Assembly (NCBI GenBank): GCA_003281485.1
Contig: QCBW01000006.1
Span: forward strand, 23,430 to 87,429
Reading direction: 5' to 3'
DNA length: 64,000 nucleotides
DNA from: Prochlorococcus sp. AG-347-J20
GTDB lineage: Bacteria > Cyanobacteriota > Cyanobacteriia > PCC-6307 > Cyanobiaceae
A program made the translations under genes and the position numbers. Of the stretch, positions 56,000 to 64,000 are shown in pieces. The first letter of the stretch is position 1, and the number at the start of each line of letters is the position of its first letter. The notes under the pieces were generated by a model. That model had not been told where the DNA came from. It saw only the letters and a program-made list of their open reading frames with translations, and ran no database searches.

Positions 56000-56928
56000 A
56001 AGACATAAAATTCAAAATAGTTTCTCTTTATTCTTTCTTCCCCTTTGCAGAAAACTTAATTCTTGAACTCAAAGAAAAATTATTAAATATCGAAAATAAA
56101 AACGATCTTACAGGTTTACTCATTTTTGCAGGGGAAGGTATTAATGGAACTATTTGTGGAGAGGAGAATTTAATAGAAATTGTTATCAATTTAGTTAAAA
56201 AATATTCAAATGATAGAAACTTGAACATGAAAGTAAACTTTTCAAAAAAGAGAGTCTTCAAAAAATTAAAAATAAAAATCAAGAAAGAAATAGTTACCAT
56301 GGGCATCAATGGAATAAACCCTTCGCAAGATAATGGAACTTATATTGAATCAGCTGATTGGAATAAGTTAATTAAAAATCAAAATACAATAGTCATTGAT
56401 ACCAGAAATAATTATGAGGTTTCTATAGGAACATTTCAGAATTCTATTAACCCAAATACGAGAAACTTTAGCGAATTCCCGGGGTGGGTAGATGAACATC
56501 TAGATAGTCATTTAGAAAATAAAGAATCTACCAATATAGCAATGTTTTGTACCGGGGGTATCAGATGTGAAAAAGCAACTAGTTTGCTGAAAAAGAAAGG
56601 TTATAAAAATATTTATCACCTACAAGGTGGCATCCTTCAATATCTTGATGATATACCAAAAGAAGAAAACTTATTTGAAGGTGAATGTTATGTTTTTGAT
56701 AAAAGAGTTGCTTTAGATCAAGATTTAGAAAAAGGTTCATACTCGATTTGTCATGCATGTGGAATGCCAGTTTCAATTCAGGATCAAAAAAGAAAAGAAT
56801 ATAGAAAGGGTATCCAATGTCATTTCTGCATAAATAAATTCAGTGATGATGACAGGAAAAGGTTTGAAGAAAGACAAAAACAGATTGATAGTTTAAAAGT
56901 GGAAAATCATAAAATTAATAAAAACTAA
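55996..56928 (+). CDS. trhO: tRNA uridine hydroxylase, rhodanese family (TrhO/UPF0176)
   Basis: [38 protein letters not shown]; Cys-rich C-terminus. Confidence 0.93.
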   Translation: MKDIKFKIVSLYSFFPFAENLILELKEKLLNIENKNDLTGLLIFAGEGINGTICGEENLIEIVINLVKKYSNDRNLNMKVNFSKKRVFKKLKIKIKKEIVTMGINGINPSQDNGTYIESADWNKLIKNQNTIVIDTRNNYEVSIGTFQNSINPNTRNFSEFPGWVDEHLDSHLENKESTNIAMFCTGGIRCEKATSLLKKKGYKNIYHLQGGILQYLDDIPKEENLFEGECYVFDKRVALDQDLEKGSYSICHACGMPVSIQDQKRKEYRKGIQCHFCINKFSDDDRKRFEERQKQIDSLKVENHKINKN

Positions 56929-56939
56929 TTTTCAAAATC

Positions 56940-57440
56940 ATGAAAGTTGAAGAATTAGAAAAATTAGCATATAGCATTGGATTATTAATTAAAATTCAAG
57001 TTAGAGAAACTATCGGATTATGTTTCTTTAGAATCGTTATAGCTGAACAGAAAGATAACATCATAAAAATTTGGGCCGAAATGAAAGGTTGGACTTATTT
57101 AAATAAACAAGGTATTCAGCTTGATACATTAAGAATCCTTAGCAAAGCTCCTGCTTTTGTTTCTGAATTAATATGGGCAACAACTATGGCTTGGGCAATT
57201 GAAAAAAAATCAAGCAACAAAGCAAGACTTTTAGCTATTTTTGATAGTGAAGGATATAGTAAAAAACTTGTAAGATACTTCAAGTTAATAGGTTTCAAAA
57301 TTGTAAAAGAAGTTGGTTCCAGCCCAGCAGATCTTTTATTAAGATTGATCTGGGGAGGTGCAGGTACACTTATGAACGGGGAATGTATTTACATATTGAA
57401 AAAACTTGAAAAGAAACTATCTTTAATTGAAAAATGTTAA
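56940..57440 (+). CDS. Hypothetical protein, possible GNAT-like
   Basis: 166 aa ORF; KARLLAIFDSEGYSKKLVRYFKLIGFKIVKEVG resembles the acyl-CoA/C-terminal part of GNAT folds. Confidence 0.55.
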   Translation: MKVEELEKLAYSIGLLIKIQVRETIGLCFFRIVIAEQKDNIIKIWAEMKGWTYLNKQGIQLDTLRILSKAPAFVSELIWATTMAWAIEKKSSNKARLLAIFDSEGYSKKLVRYFKLIGFKIVKEVGSSPADLLLRLIWGGAGTLMNGECIYILKKLEKKLSLIEKC

Positions 57441-58336
57441 CCCGCATGATAACTACTTCTAACTAAGGGACCAGAAGATACTTTCTTGAATCCTAATTCC
57501 TTAGAAAAGCGATATAAATATTCAAACTCTGATGGATCCCAATATTTCTTAACTGCTAAATGATTGAATGACGGCCTTAAATATTGGCCAATTGTAATTT
57601 GATCACAATCTATTTTTTTAAGATCGTAAATTGTATTTTTTATTTCATCCAATGTTTCCCCAAGACCTAACATAATGCCTGATTTAGTCTGAATATGAGG
57701 AGCAATATCTTTTGACTTTTTTAGTAAACTTAGGGATTTTTTGTAATTTGCACCTCTTCTAACTTCTTTTTGCAGTCTTTCAACAGTTTCAAGATTATGA
57801 TTAAAGCATATTGGATCTTTTTCTAAAATCATCTTCAATCTCTTAGTCTGAAGGTTATTAGTTTCATCTAGATTTTTGCCCCCACCCCATAAATCAGGAG
57901 TTAAAACCTCTATTTTTATTGTTGAATCAATTCTTCTAATCTCATCAATTGTAGATATAAATAAATTTGCACCATGATCAGGAAGATCATCTCTAGCTAC
58001 AGATGTTAAAACAACATATTTCAAATTTAGTACTTTCACTGCTTCAGCGACTTGAGTACATTCATCAATATTGATAGAACTAGGTCTACCTTTATTTACC
58101 TGACAAAAAGCACATGAACGAGTACATATCGATCCACCCAGTAAGAAAGTGGCTGTTCCAGACGCATAACATTCTGCTCTATTTGGACATCTTGCTTCTT
58201 CACAAATAGTATGAATATTTGATTTCTTGATGAGTGTTTGTATTTTTTCGAATTCTGATGCTTTACTAATAGGAAATTTAATCCAAGAGGGAAGTCTTAG
58301 AATTTTTTCTTTCTTGATTAGATTATTTTCTTTCAT
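57437..58336 (-). CDS. lipA: Lipoyl synthase
   Basis: TICEEARCPNRAECYASGTATFLLGGSICTRSCAFCQV; FNHNLETV. Confidence 0.97.
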   Translation of the reverse strand: MKENNLIKKEKILRLPSWIKFPISKASEFEKIQTLIKKSNIHTICEEARCPNRAECYASGTATFLLGGSICTRSCAFCQVNKGRPSSINIDECTQVAEAVKVLNLKYVVLTSVARDDLPDHGANLFISTIDEIRRIDSTIKIEVLTPDLWGGGKNLDETNNLQTKRLKMILEKDPICFNHNLETVERLQKEVRRGANYKKSLSLLKKSKDIAPHIQTKSGIMLGLGETLDEIKNTIYDLKKIDCDQITIGQYLRPSFNHLAVKKYWDPSEFEYLYRFSKELGFKKVSSGPLVRSSYHAG

Positions 58337-58339
58337 TTT

Positions 58340-58939
58340 CTAATTTATTTTTGTTCTTCCTTCTAAAGCCCTTGCAAGTGTAACTTCGTCTACATATTCA
58401 AGTTCACTACCCATTGGGAGGCCATATGCAATCCTCGTAACTTTAGTAAAAGGAGCCAACAATTTTCCGATATAAAGACTTGTTGTATCTCCCTCAACAC
58501 TTGGGGTCAATGCCAATATGATCTCATCTATTTCAGACTTACTAACTCTTTCTACTAAGCTTCTTATTTCTAAGAGTTCGGGGCCAACAGAATCCATTGG
58601 GGATATTAAACCACCAATTACGTGGTAAACACCTTTAAATTCTCTGGCGCGCTCCAAAGCAAGCAAATCTTTAGTTTCTGCTACTACACAGATTAGTTTT
58701 TGATTTCTTTCAGTATTTTTACAAATTTCACATTCATCTTCTGAAGTCAAATTGAAACATTTTTTGCAACGACCAACATTACTATGTGCTTCTAACAAAG
58801 CCTTTGAAAAATCTCTTATCGTACTTTCAGGTTGTTTTAAAATAAACAGGGCTAATCTTTGCGCGGTTCTTGGACCAATACCTGGGAATTTCTCAAAATG
58901 ACCAATTAATTTTGAAAGCGGTTTGGTATAAGTAATCAA
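58340..58939 (-). CDS. recR: Recombination protein RecR
   Basis: [21 protein letters not shown]4 zinc motif; [15 protein letters not shown] start. Confidence 0.96.
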   Translation of the reverse strand: MITYTKPLSKLIGHFEKFPGIGPRTAQRLALFILKQPESTIRDFSKALLEAHSNVGRCKKCFNLTSEDECEICKNTERNQKLICVVAETKDLLALERAREFKGVYHVIGGLISPMDSVGPELLEIRSLVERVSKSEIDEIILALTPSVEGDTTSLYIGKLLAPFTKVTRIAYGLPMGSELEYVDEVTLARALEGRTKIN

Positions 58940-59043
58940 AAATCAAACTATTTCTAGGGATAATTTAGACGCAAAATTCTGAATTGCCATAATTGTTTGC
59001 TTTTAATGTCTTATTATGTTTTTAATTAGTAATTTCAAACAAA

Positions 59044-59601
59044 ATGAAAAATATTAAATTTAACCCTTTCAAATATTTATTTTTGATTTTTTTGTGTTTA
59101 ACACTGAGTGCCTGTAGTGGAGGACTAAATGCAGGATTAGAAGCTTATCAAAGTCCAGATGGAAGATATGCCTTTTTGTATCCAACAGGATGGACTAGAG
59201 TAAAAGTAGATGGAGGACCTGAAATTATTTATCATGATCTTATAAATAGTAATGAGACCTTGAGTTTAGTTATTTCTGATGTAAATAAAGAGGTTCAATT
59301 AGAGCAATTAGGAAACCCAAGTGAAGTAGGTCAAACATTAATTGATAAAGTTATTGCTCCCGAAGGTTCAGGTAGAGAGGTAAAACTTATAAATGCCAAT
59401 AAGAGGGAGGCATCTAATCATATTTTCTATGATTTAGAGTATGAATTAAATTTAAATGCACAGGCCAGACACGAATTAGCTACTGTCGTAATTGATAGAG
59501 GAACACTTTACACTTTCGCTGTGGGAACAAATGAAGAGAGATGGAATAAAGTTGACGTTATGTTTAGTAATGTAATTGAATCTTTTAACTTTTTAATATA
59601 G
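59044..59601 (+). CDS. psbP: Photosystem II PsbP-like lipoprotein
   Basis: Lipobox LSACSG; YQSPDGRYAFLYPTGWTRVKVDGGPEIIYHDLI. Confidence 0.92.
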   Translation: MKNIKFNPFKYLFLIFLCLTLSACSGGLNAGLEAYQSPDGRYAFLYPTGWTRVKVDGGPEIIYHDLINSNETLSLVISDVNKEVQLEQLGNPSEVGQTLIDKVIAPEGSGREVKLINANKREASNHIFYDLEYELNLNAQARHELATVVIDRGTLYTFAVGTNEERWNKVDVMFSNVIESFNFLI

Positions 59602-59616
59602 TTTAGAGATTCTAAG

Positions 59617-61389
59617 CTAGATTCCTACTTGAACATTCCATAAATCAGCATATATTTTGTTCTGATCTAATAGTCTTTCATGTTTTCCGCTTTCAACTAT
59701 TTTACCTTTATCAATAACAACAATATTATCTGCATTTTTTATAGTACTTAATCTATGAGCTATTACTATAGTTGTTCTTTCTTTGGTGATTTTAGATAAT
59801 GATTTTTGAATTAAAGCCTCTGTTTCATTATCAACTGAGGCTGTAGCTTCATCTAATATTAATATTGGTGCATCCTTTAAAACAGCTCTAGCCAAGGCAA
59901 TTCTTTGACGTTGTCCCCCTGAGAGCTTTTGGCCCCTTTCCCCCACAATAGTTTTATAACCATCTGGTAATTGTTCAATAAATTTATGAGCTTCCGCAAT
60001 CTTTGAAGCTTGAATGATATCTTTAAGACTTGGGTTGATTGAGCCATACGCAATATTTTCTTGTACACTGCCATGAAATAAATAAGTTTCTTGACTTACT
60101 AAAGAAATACACTTTCTTAAATCCCTCAAATTTATTTGTTTAATAGAAATGCCATCCAAGGTTATTGACCCATAATTACTATCATAAATTCTAAGGAGTA
60201 ATTTTATTATTGTACTTTTCCCAGAACCTGTTAAACCAACAATTCCTAATGTTGAGTTATTTTCAATTTTGAAATTTATATTTTTTAAAGTTAAATCTCG
60301 TCCAGGATAATTAAAATTTACATTATTAAAAATAATTTCTCCTTTGATATCTTTAGGTTCAATTTTTATTTTTCCATCTTTTATTTTTATAGGCGTATCT
60401 ATGAGATCAATTACTCTATCTATTGAAGCCATAGATCTCTGAAAATCATCTAAAACATGCCCCAAAGTAGTTAAAGGCCATAATAGTCTCTGTGTAATAA
60501 ACACTAAAAAACTATAAGTTCCTACATCAAGTGTCTTATTCCAAGTTTGGAAACCACCAATTAATAGAATCGCTATAAAAGCAAACAATATCGCAAATCT
60601 TATAAGAGGGATAAAAGCAGAGGATAATTTTATTGCAGCCTTGTTACTTCTTTGATAATCGAGACTTTCTTTATTTAATCTATTCAGTTCCCATTTTTCT
60701 TTAGTAAAACTTTTTATAGTTAGGATTCCACTTAAATTATTATTAAGTCTTGAAGCCAATAATCCAGCTTTATTTCTAACATCTCTATATTTTGGAGCAA
60801 GCTTCCTTTGAAATTTAATTGATCCTAAAAATATAATTGGAATAGGAAAGAAAGCAAATAAAGCGATTTTTGGAGCGACAAAAATCATAGTTCCCCCAAT
60901 TATTAAGACAGTAATAAATAACTGAATAATCTGATTAGCCCCTTGGTCTAGAAACCTCTCGAGTTGATTTATATCATCATTCAAAATAGACAATAGCCTT
61001 CCAGTATTATCATTTTCGAAAAAATCCATATCTAATTCCTGGATATGCTCATAAGCTTTTATTCTTAATTTATGTTGCGATAGCTGTGCCAAATTTCTCC
61101 ATAAAATCGAATATAAATATTCAAAGGAGGATTCACCAGACCAAACAATTCCTGAAGCAAATGCAAGAAAAATCAATTGTGCTGGAACTTCTTTTATTCC
61201 AAAACCAGCAATCCATGAATTCTGTTCCTTAACAACTATATCCACTGCAAGACCAATTATTACAGGGGGAGCCAAATCTAATATCTTATTTACTATAGAA
61301 CTAAGAAAAGCAAAAAATAGTAACCTTCTTTCTTCAATCAGATTCAAATAAAGCCTAATTATTGGATTTTGATTGTTCTTAGACCCCAT
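59617..61389 (-). CDS. ABC transporter, fused permease/ATPase (MsbA-type exporter)
   Basis: TM domain plus GLTGSGKST, LSGGQRQRIALARAVLKDAPILILDEATASVD. Confidence 0.95.
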   Translation of the reverse strand: MGSKNNQNPIIRLYLNLIEERRLLFFAFLSSIVNKILDLAPPVIIGLAVDIVVKEQNSWIAGFGIKEVPAQLIFLAFASGIVWSGESSFEYLYSILWRNLAQLSQHKLRIKAYEHIQELDMDFFENDNTGRLLSILNDDINQLERFLDQGANQIIQLFITVLIIGGTMIFVAPKIALFAFFPIPIIFLGSIKFQRKLAPKYRDVRNKAGLLASRLNNNLSGILTIKSFTKEKWELNRLNKESLDYQRSNKAAIKLSSAFIPLIRFAILFAFIAILLIGGFQTWNKTLDVGTYSFLVFITQRLLWPLTTLGHVLDDFQRSMASIDRVIDLIDTPIKIKDGKIKIEPKDIKGEIIFNNVNFNYPGRDLTLKNINFKIENNSTLGIVGLTGSGKSTIIKLLLRIYDSNYGSITLDGISIKQINLRDLRKCISLVSQETYLFHGSVQENIAYGSINPSLKDIIQASKIAEAHKFIEQLPDGYKTIVGERGQKLSGGQRQRIALARAVLKDAPILILDEATASVDNETEALIQKSLSKITKERTTIVIAHRLSTIKNADNIVVIDKGKIVESGKHERLLDQNKIYADLWNVQVGI

Positions 61390-61399
61390 AAAATAATAA

Positions 61400-61693
61400 T
61401 TAAATTTTTCTATTGTGATTTAAATTTTCTTTTGTTTCTAATTTACATTTTGTCTTTGCATCTTGATGACTTGCAGTTTTCATAAATTCTTCGTAGTAAC
61501 AATCACAAGTTTCATTCGCAATTTCTTCACTATATACCATTTCTGCTTTCATCATCTCCTCTTTGACACTCTGAAGACAAAATATTTTTATGATTGAATT
61601 TTGATTTGTTTGAGCTAAATAGTAACTATTAAAAGAGTTGAATAGTATTATCAGATTCACAAAAATAAAGAATTGATATTTGCTAGCTTTCAT
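61400..61693 (-). CDS. Small exported Cys-containing hypothetical protein
   Basis: N-terminal hydrophobic segment and C…CDC…C pattern; 97 aa. Confidence 0.55.
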   Translation of the reverse strand: MKASKYQFFIFVNLIILFNSFNSYYLAQTNQNSIIKIFCLQSVKEEMMKAEMVYSEEIANETCDCYYEEFMKTASHQDAKTKCKLETKENLNHNRKI

Positions 61694-61702
61694 TATCTAT
61701 CC

Positions 61703-63490
61703 TTAGTTTCTGACTTTAATTTTTTTTAATTTATTTTTAGTTTCTCTATGCAAATCACTTGGTAAATCTACCAAACTGTAATCATTAAAAATCTGTATCT
61801 TACCTATGGATCTACCATTTATATTAGTTGCATTACAGATTGAGGATATTATATTTGCAACTCTAACCCCATCAAATTTACCAAAGTTAAATTTGTAGGT
61901 TTCAAAAGAATCATTTTGATAATTATTTCTTCTATTTGAATTTCTCATACGATTATTAATATTTCTATTTGATCTATTTCGATCAGTATTATTTTGTTTG
62001 TTAATCCAAGAATCATCTTCATTAACAAAAAATGATTTATTCCCTATTACTAAATTAATCGCCGCCATTGCAATATTTGAGTCATCCATAGAGTATTTTT
62101 CTTTTAAATTATCTAGTACATCAATAATTAAAGCTTTATTTTCTTCATTTTCATCTTTTGCTAAAGAACTCTCATTAATATTATCTATAAGTTTTTCCAT
62201 CCTTTTTTCATTTATTATTTTATTACTTGGTATATTAATTTCTTCAATATTGGTTCTTGTTGAGTTTTCTAAGTTTCTTAGAAAATGTTTTTCTCTTTGA
62301 TTAACAAATAATATTGCTTCTCCTGATCTGCCTGCCCTTCCAGTTCTTCCAATTCTATGAGTATATGTTTCCTTGTCAAATGGAAAATCGTAATTAACAA
62401 CAAGTTTTATCCTCTCAACATCTAATCCTCTAGCTGCGACATCAGTTGCAACAAGGATATTAATAAATCCTTTTTTTAATCTATCTACAGTATTTTCTCT
62501 TTGATTTTGAGGTATATCTCCATTAAGTACTGCCACAGTATGACCCGAATTCTCTAAAGCTTCAGCTATTGAAGTAGTAAGTAGTTTTGTCCTTACAAAA
62601 ATAATTACCCCCTCGTTATTAAGTTCTAATATTCTTTTTAAAGCATCTAACTTATGATGCCTTTGTACATATAAGAATTTTTGCGAAATTAATTGAGATT
62701 CTTTTTTGACACTTTTGATTAATATTTCGGCGGGGTCATTTAGATATTTTTTTGCTATATTTTTTATCTCACTAGGCATTGTTGCTGAAAACAATACCAT
62801 CTGCTTATTTTCTGGTAGTTGATCTATTATCCATTCAATATCTTCAAGAAAACCCATATTTAACATTTCATCTGCCTCATCTAAAACAAGACAATTTATA
62901 TCTTTAATTTTAAAAGTCCCCTGCCTTATATGATCCATTATTCGGCCTGGGGTCCCAACTACTACGTCAACTTTTCTTTTTAATGCAGAAATTTGATTTC
63001 GATAGTCGGTACCTCCATATATTGCAACAGTCTTAAAATTACTAGATTCAGAACTATAACTTTTAAAAGATTCTGCCACTTGTGTTGCTAATTCTCTTGT
63101 AGGAGTCATAACTAAAACCTTGGCATTTAATTCTTTATTATCTGCAAGTTTTTCTATTAATGGCAATGCGAAAGCTGCAGTCTTTCCTGTTCCTGTTTGT
63201 GCTTGGCCGAGTAAATCTCTGCCTAACATTAGTTCTGGAATTGCTGCTTTTTGGATGGGAGTTGGATTTTTATATCCTTTATTTCTTAACGAATTTAAGA
63301 TCGATTGATTAAACCCAAAATCGAGAAATCCATTCTCATTCTCATTATCATTTCCTTTCGATACTTCCAATGGTTGAGAATTAATTTTTTTTTTGTTCTC
63401 TAAGTTCTTAAACTCAAGCAGGGAAGAATCTTCATTCTTAGATTTTTCCTGATCACTACCAAGAGAGTTACTTTCTTTCTTTAAAACCAT
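61703..63490 (-). CDS. deaD: DEAD-box RNA helicase (DeaD/CsdA-type with C-terminal DbpA-like domain)
   Basis: GFNQSILNSLRNKGYKNPTPIQKAAIPELMLGRDLLGQAQTGTGKTAAFALP; LDEADEML; HRIGRTGRAGRSGEA. Confidence 0.96.
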   Translation of the reverse strand: MVLKKESNSLGSDQEKSKNEDSSLLEFKNLENKKKINSQPLEVSKGNDNENENGFLDFGFNQSILNSLRNKGYKNPTPIQKAAIPELMLGRDLLGQAQTGTGKTAAFALPLIEKLADNKELNAKVLVMTPTRELATQVAESFKSYSSESSNFKTVAIYGGTDYRNQISALKRKVDVVVGTPGRIMDHIRQGTFKIKDINCLVLDEADEMLNMGFLEDIEWIIDQLPENKQMVLFSATMPSEIKNIAKKYLNDPAEILIKSVKKESQLISQKFLYVQRHHKLDALKRILELNNEGVIIFVRTKLLTTSIAEALENSGHTVAVLNGDIPQNQRENTVDRLKKGFINILVATDVAARGLDVERIKLVVNYDFPFDKETYTHRIGRTGRAGRSGEAILFVNQREKHFLRNLENSTRTNIEEINIPSNKIINEKRMEKLIDNINESSLAKDENEENKALIIDVLDNLKEKYSMDDSNIAMAAINLVIGNKSFFVNEDDSWINKQNNTDRNRSNRNINNRMRNSNRRNNYQNDSFETYKFNFGKFDGVRVANIISSICNATNINGRSIGKIQIFNDYSLVDLPSDLHRETKNKLKKIKVRN

Positions 63491-63495
63491 TTTTA

Positions 63496-63522
63496 ATGCC
63501 TAATAATCTTCTGATTAGGCAT
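63496..63522 (-). promoter_or_regulatory. Candidate translational-control hairpin in deaD leader
   Basis: Perfect 9-bp inverted repeat ATGCCTAAT-N9-ATTAGGCAT ending 5 nt upstream of the deaD ATG (minus strand). Confidence 0.5.
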
Positions 63523-63628
63523 ACAACAAATATCTAAATTGACTTCAATTGTTGATTAGCCTTTCAGAGCCGAATTATTAATCTAACATCTAGGGGTTAA
63601 GATATTACTAATTTCTAAAAAATAAAAT

Positions 63629-64000
63629 TTAATTTAAATAATATATATCTAGAAATTTTTTTGCTCTTGTAACAGCAGTATAAAATAACCTTCTTTCAAT
63701 ATTATCTCTGCAAAAGATATTTTCATCATCCTTTTTTTCTTTTACAGCATATTGATTTCTTCTATACCTTTGGGACCACAAAATACTTACTTTTTCAGAT
63801 TCACTTCCTTGAGATTTATGTATAGTAATGGCTATTGCTGGCACAACATTTTCTAAATTAGATGGATCAATTAATGCGACAATTTCTTCATTATTTTCAT
63901 TAAATTTTCTAAAAAGATATTTTCTTTTATTTTTTAAACCGATAAGTACTCCTATATCCCCATTTGACAAACCAAGTTCATTATTATTTTTTGTACACAT
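63629..64000 (-). CDS. recD: C-terminal part of RecD-like exodeoxyribonuclease V alpha / UvrD_C2 helicase, truncated by window edge
   Basis: AIAITIHKSQGSESEKVSILW; RRLFYTAVTRAKKFLDIY. Confidence 0.88.
   Translation of the reverse strand: MCTKNNNELGLSNGDIGVLIGLKNKRKYLFRKFNENNEEIVALIDPSNLENVVPAIAITIHKSQGSESEKVSILWSQRYRRNQYAVKEKKDDENIFCRDNIERRLFYTAVTRAKKFLDIYYLN

Overview
The window reads as a compact, AT-rich chromosomal segment of a high-light-type marine picocyanobacterium (Prochlorococcus-like). Support for this includes petG, cytM, chlI, petH, crtL, crtE, psbP and sasA, the Yfr1 RNA between guaB and trxA, a petH without a phycobilisome-linker domain, and no phycobilisome structural genes. 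It is almost entirely core housekeeping and photosynthesis genes: about 67 CDS, one tRNA-Glu(TTC) and the small RNA Yfr1. I saw no mobile elements, CRISPR arrays, rRNA or obvious genomic island. I found no convincing new multi-gene system. Points worth a second look: (1) petG (39 aa) missed by the ORF track; (2) Yfr1 with its intact single-stranded motif; (3) a perfect 9-bp hairpin plus tiny uORF directly upstream of a DEAD-box helicase; (4) an FNR whose CpcD-like domain appears replaced by a hydrophobic segment and Pro/Lys-rich linker; (5) four convergent gene pairs sharing their stop codons in a TTAA palindrome, with little room for terminators; (6) a c-di-AMP cyclase and a candidate short 7TM-HD hydrolase in one window; (7) an orphan SBP-permease pair; (8) a CpeS/CpcS-like lyase candidate. 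Family assignments are from motif recognition in the supplied translations; no database search was run.
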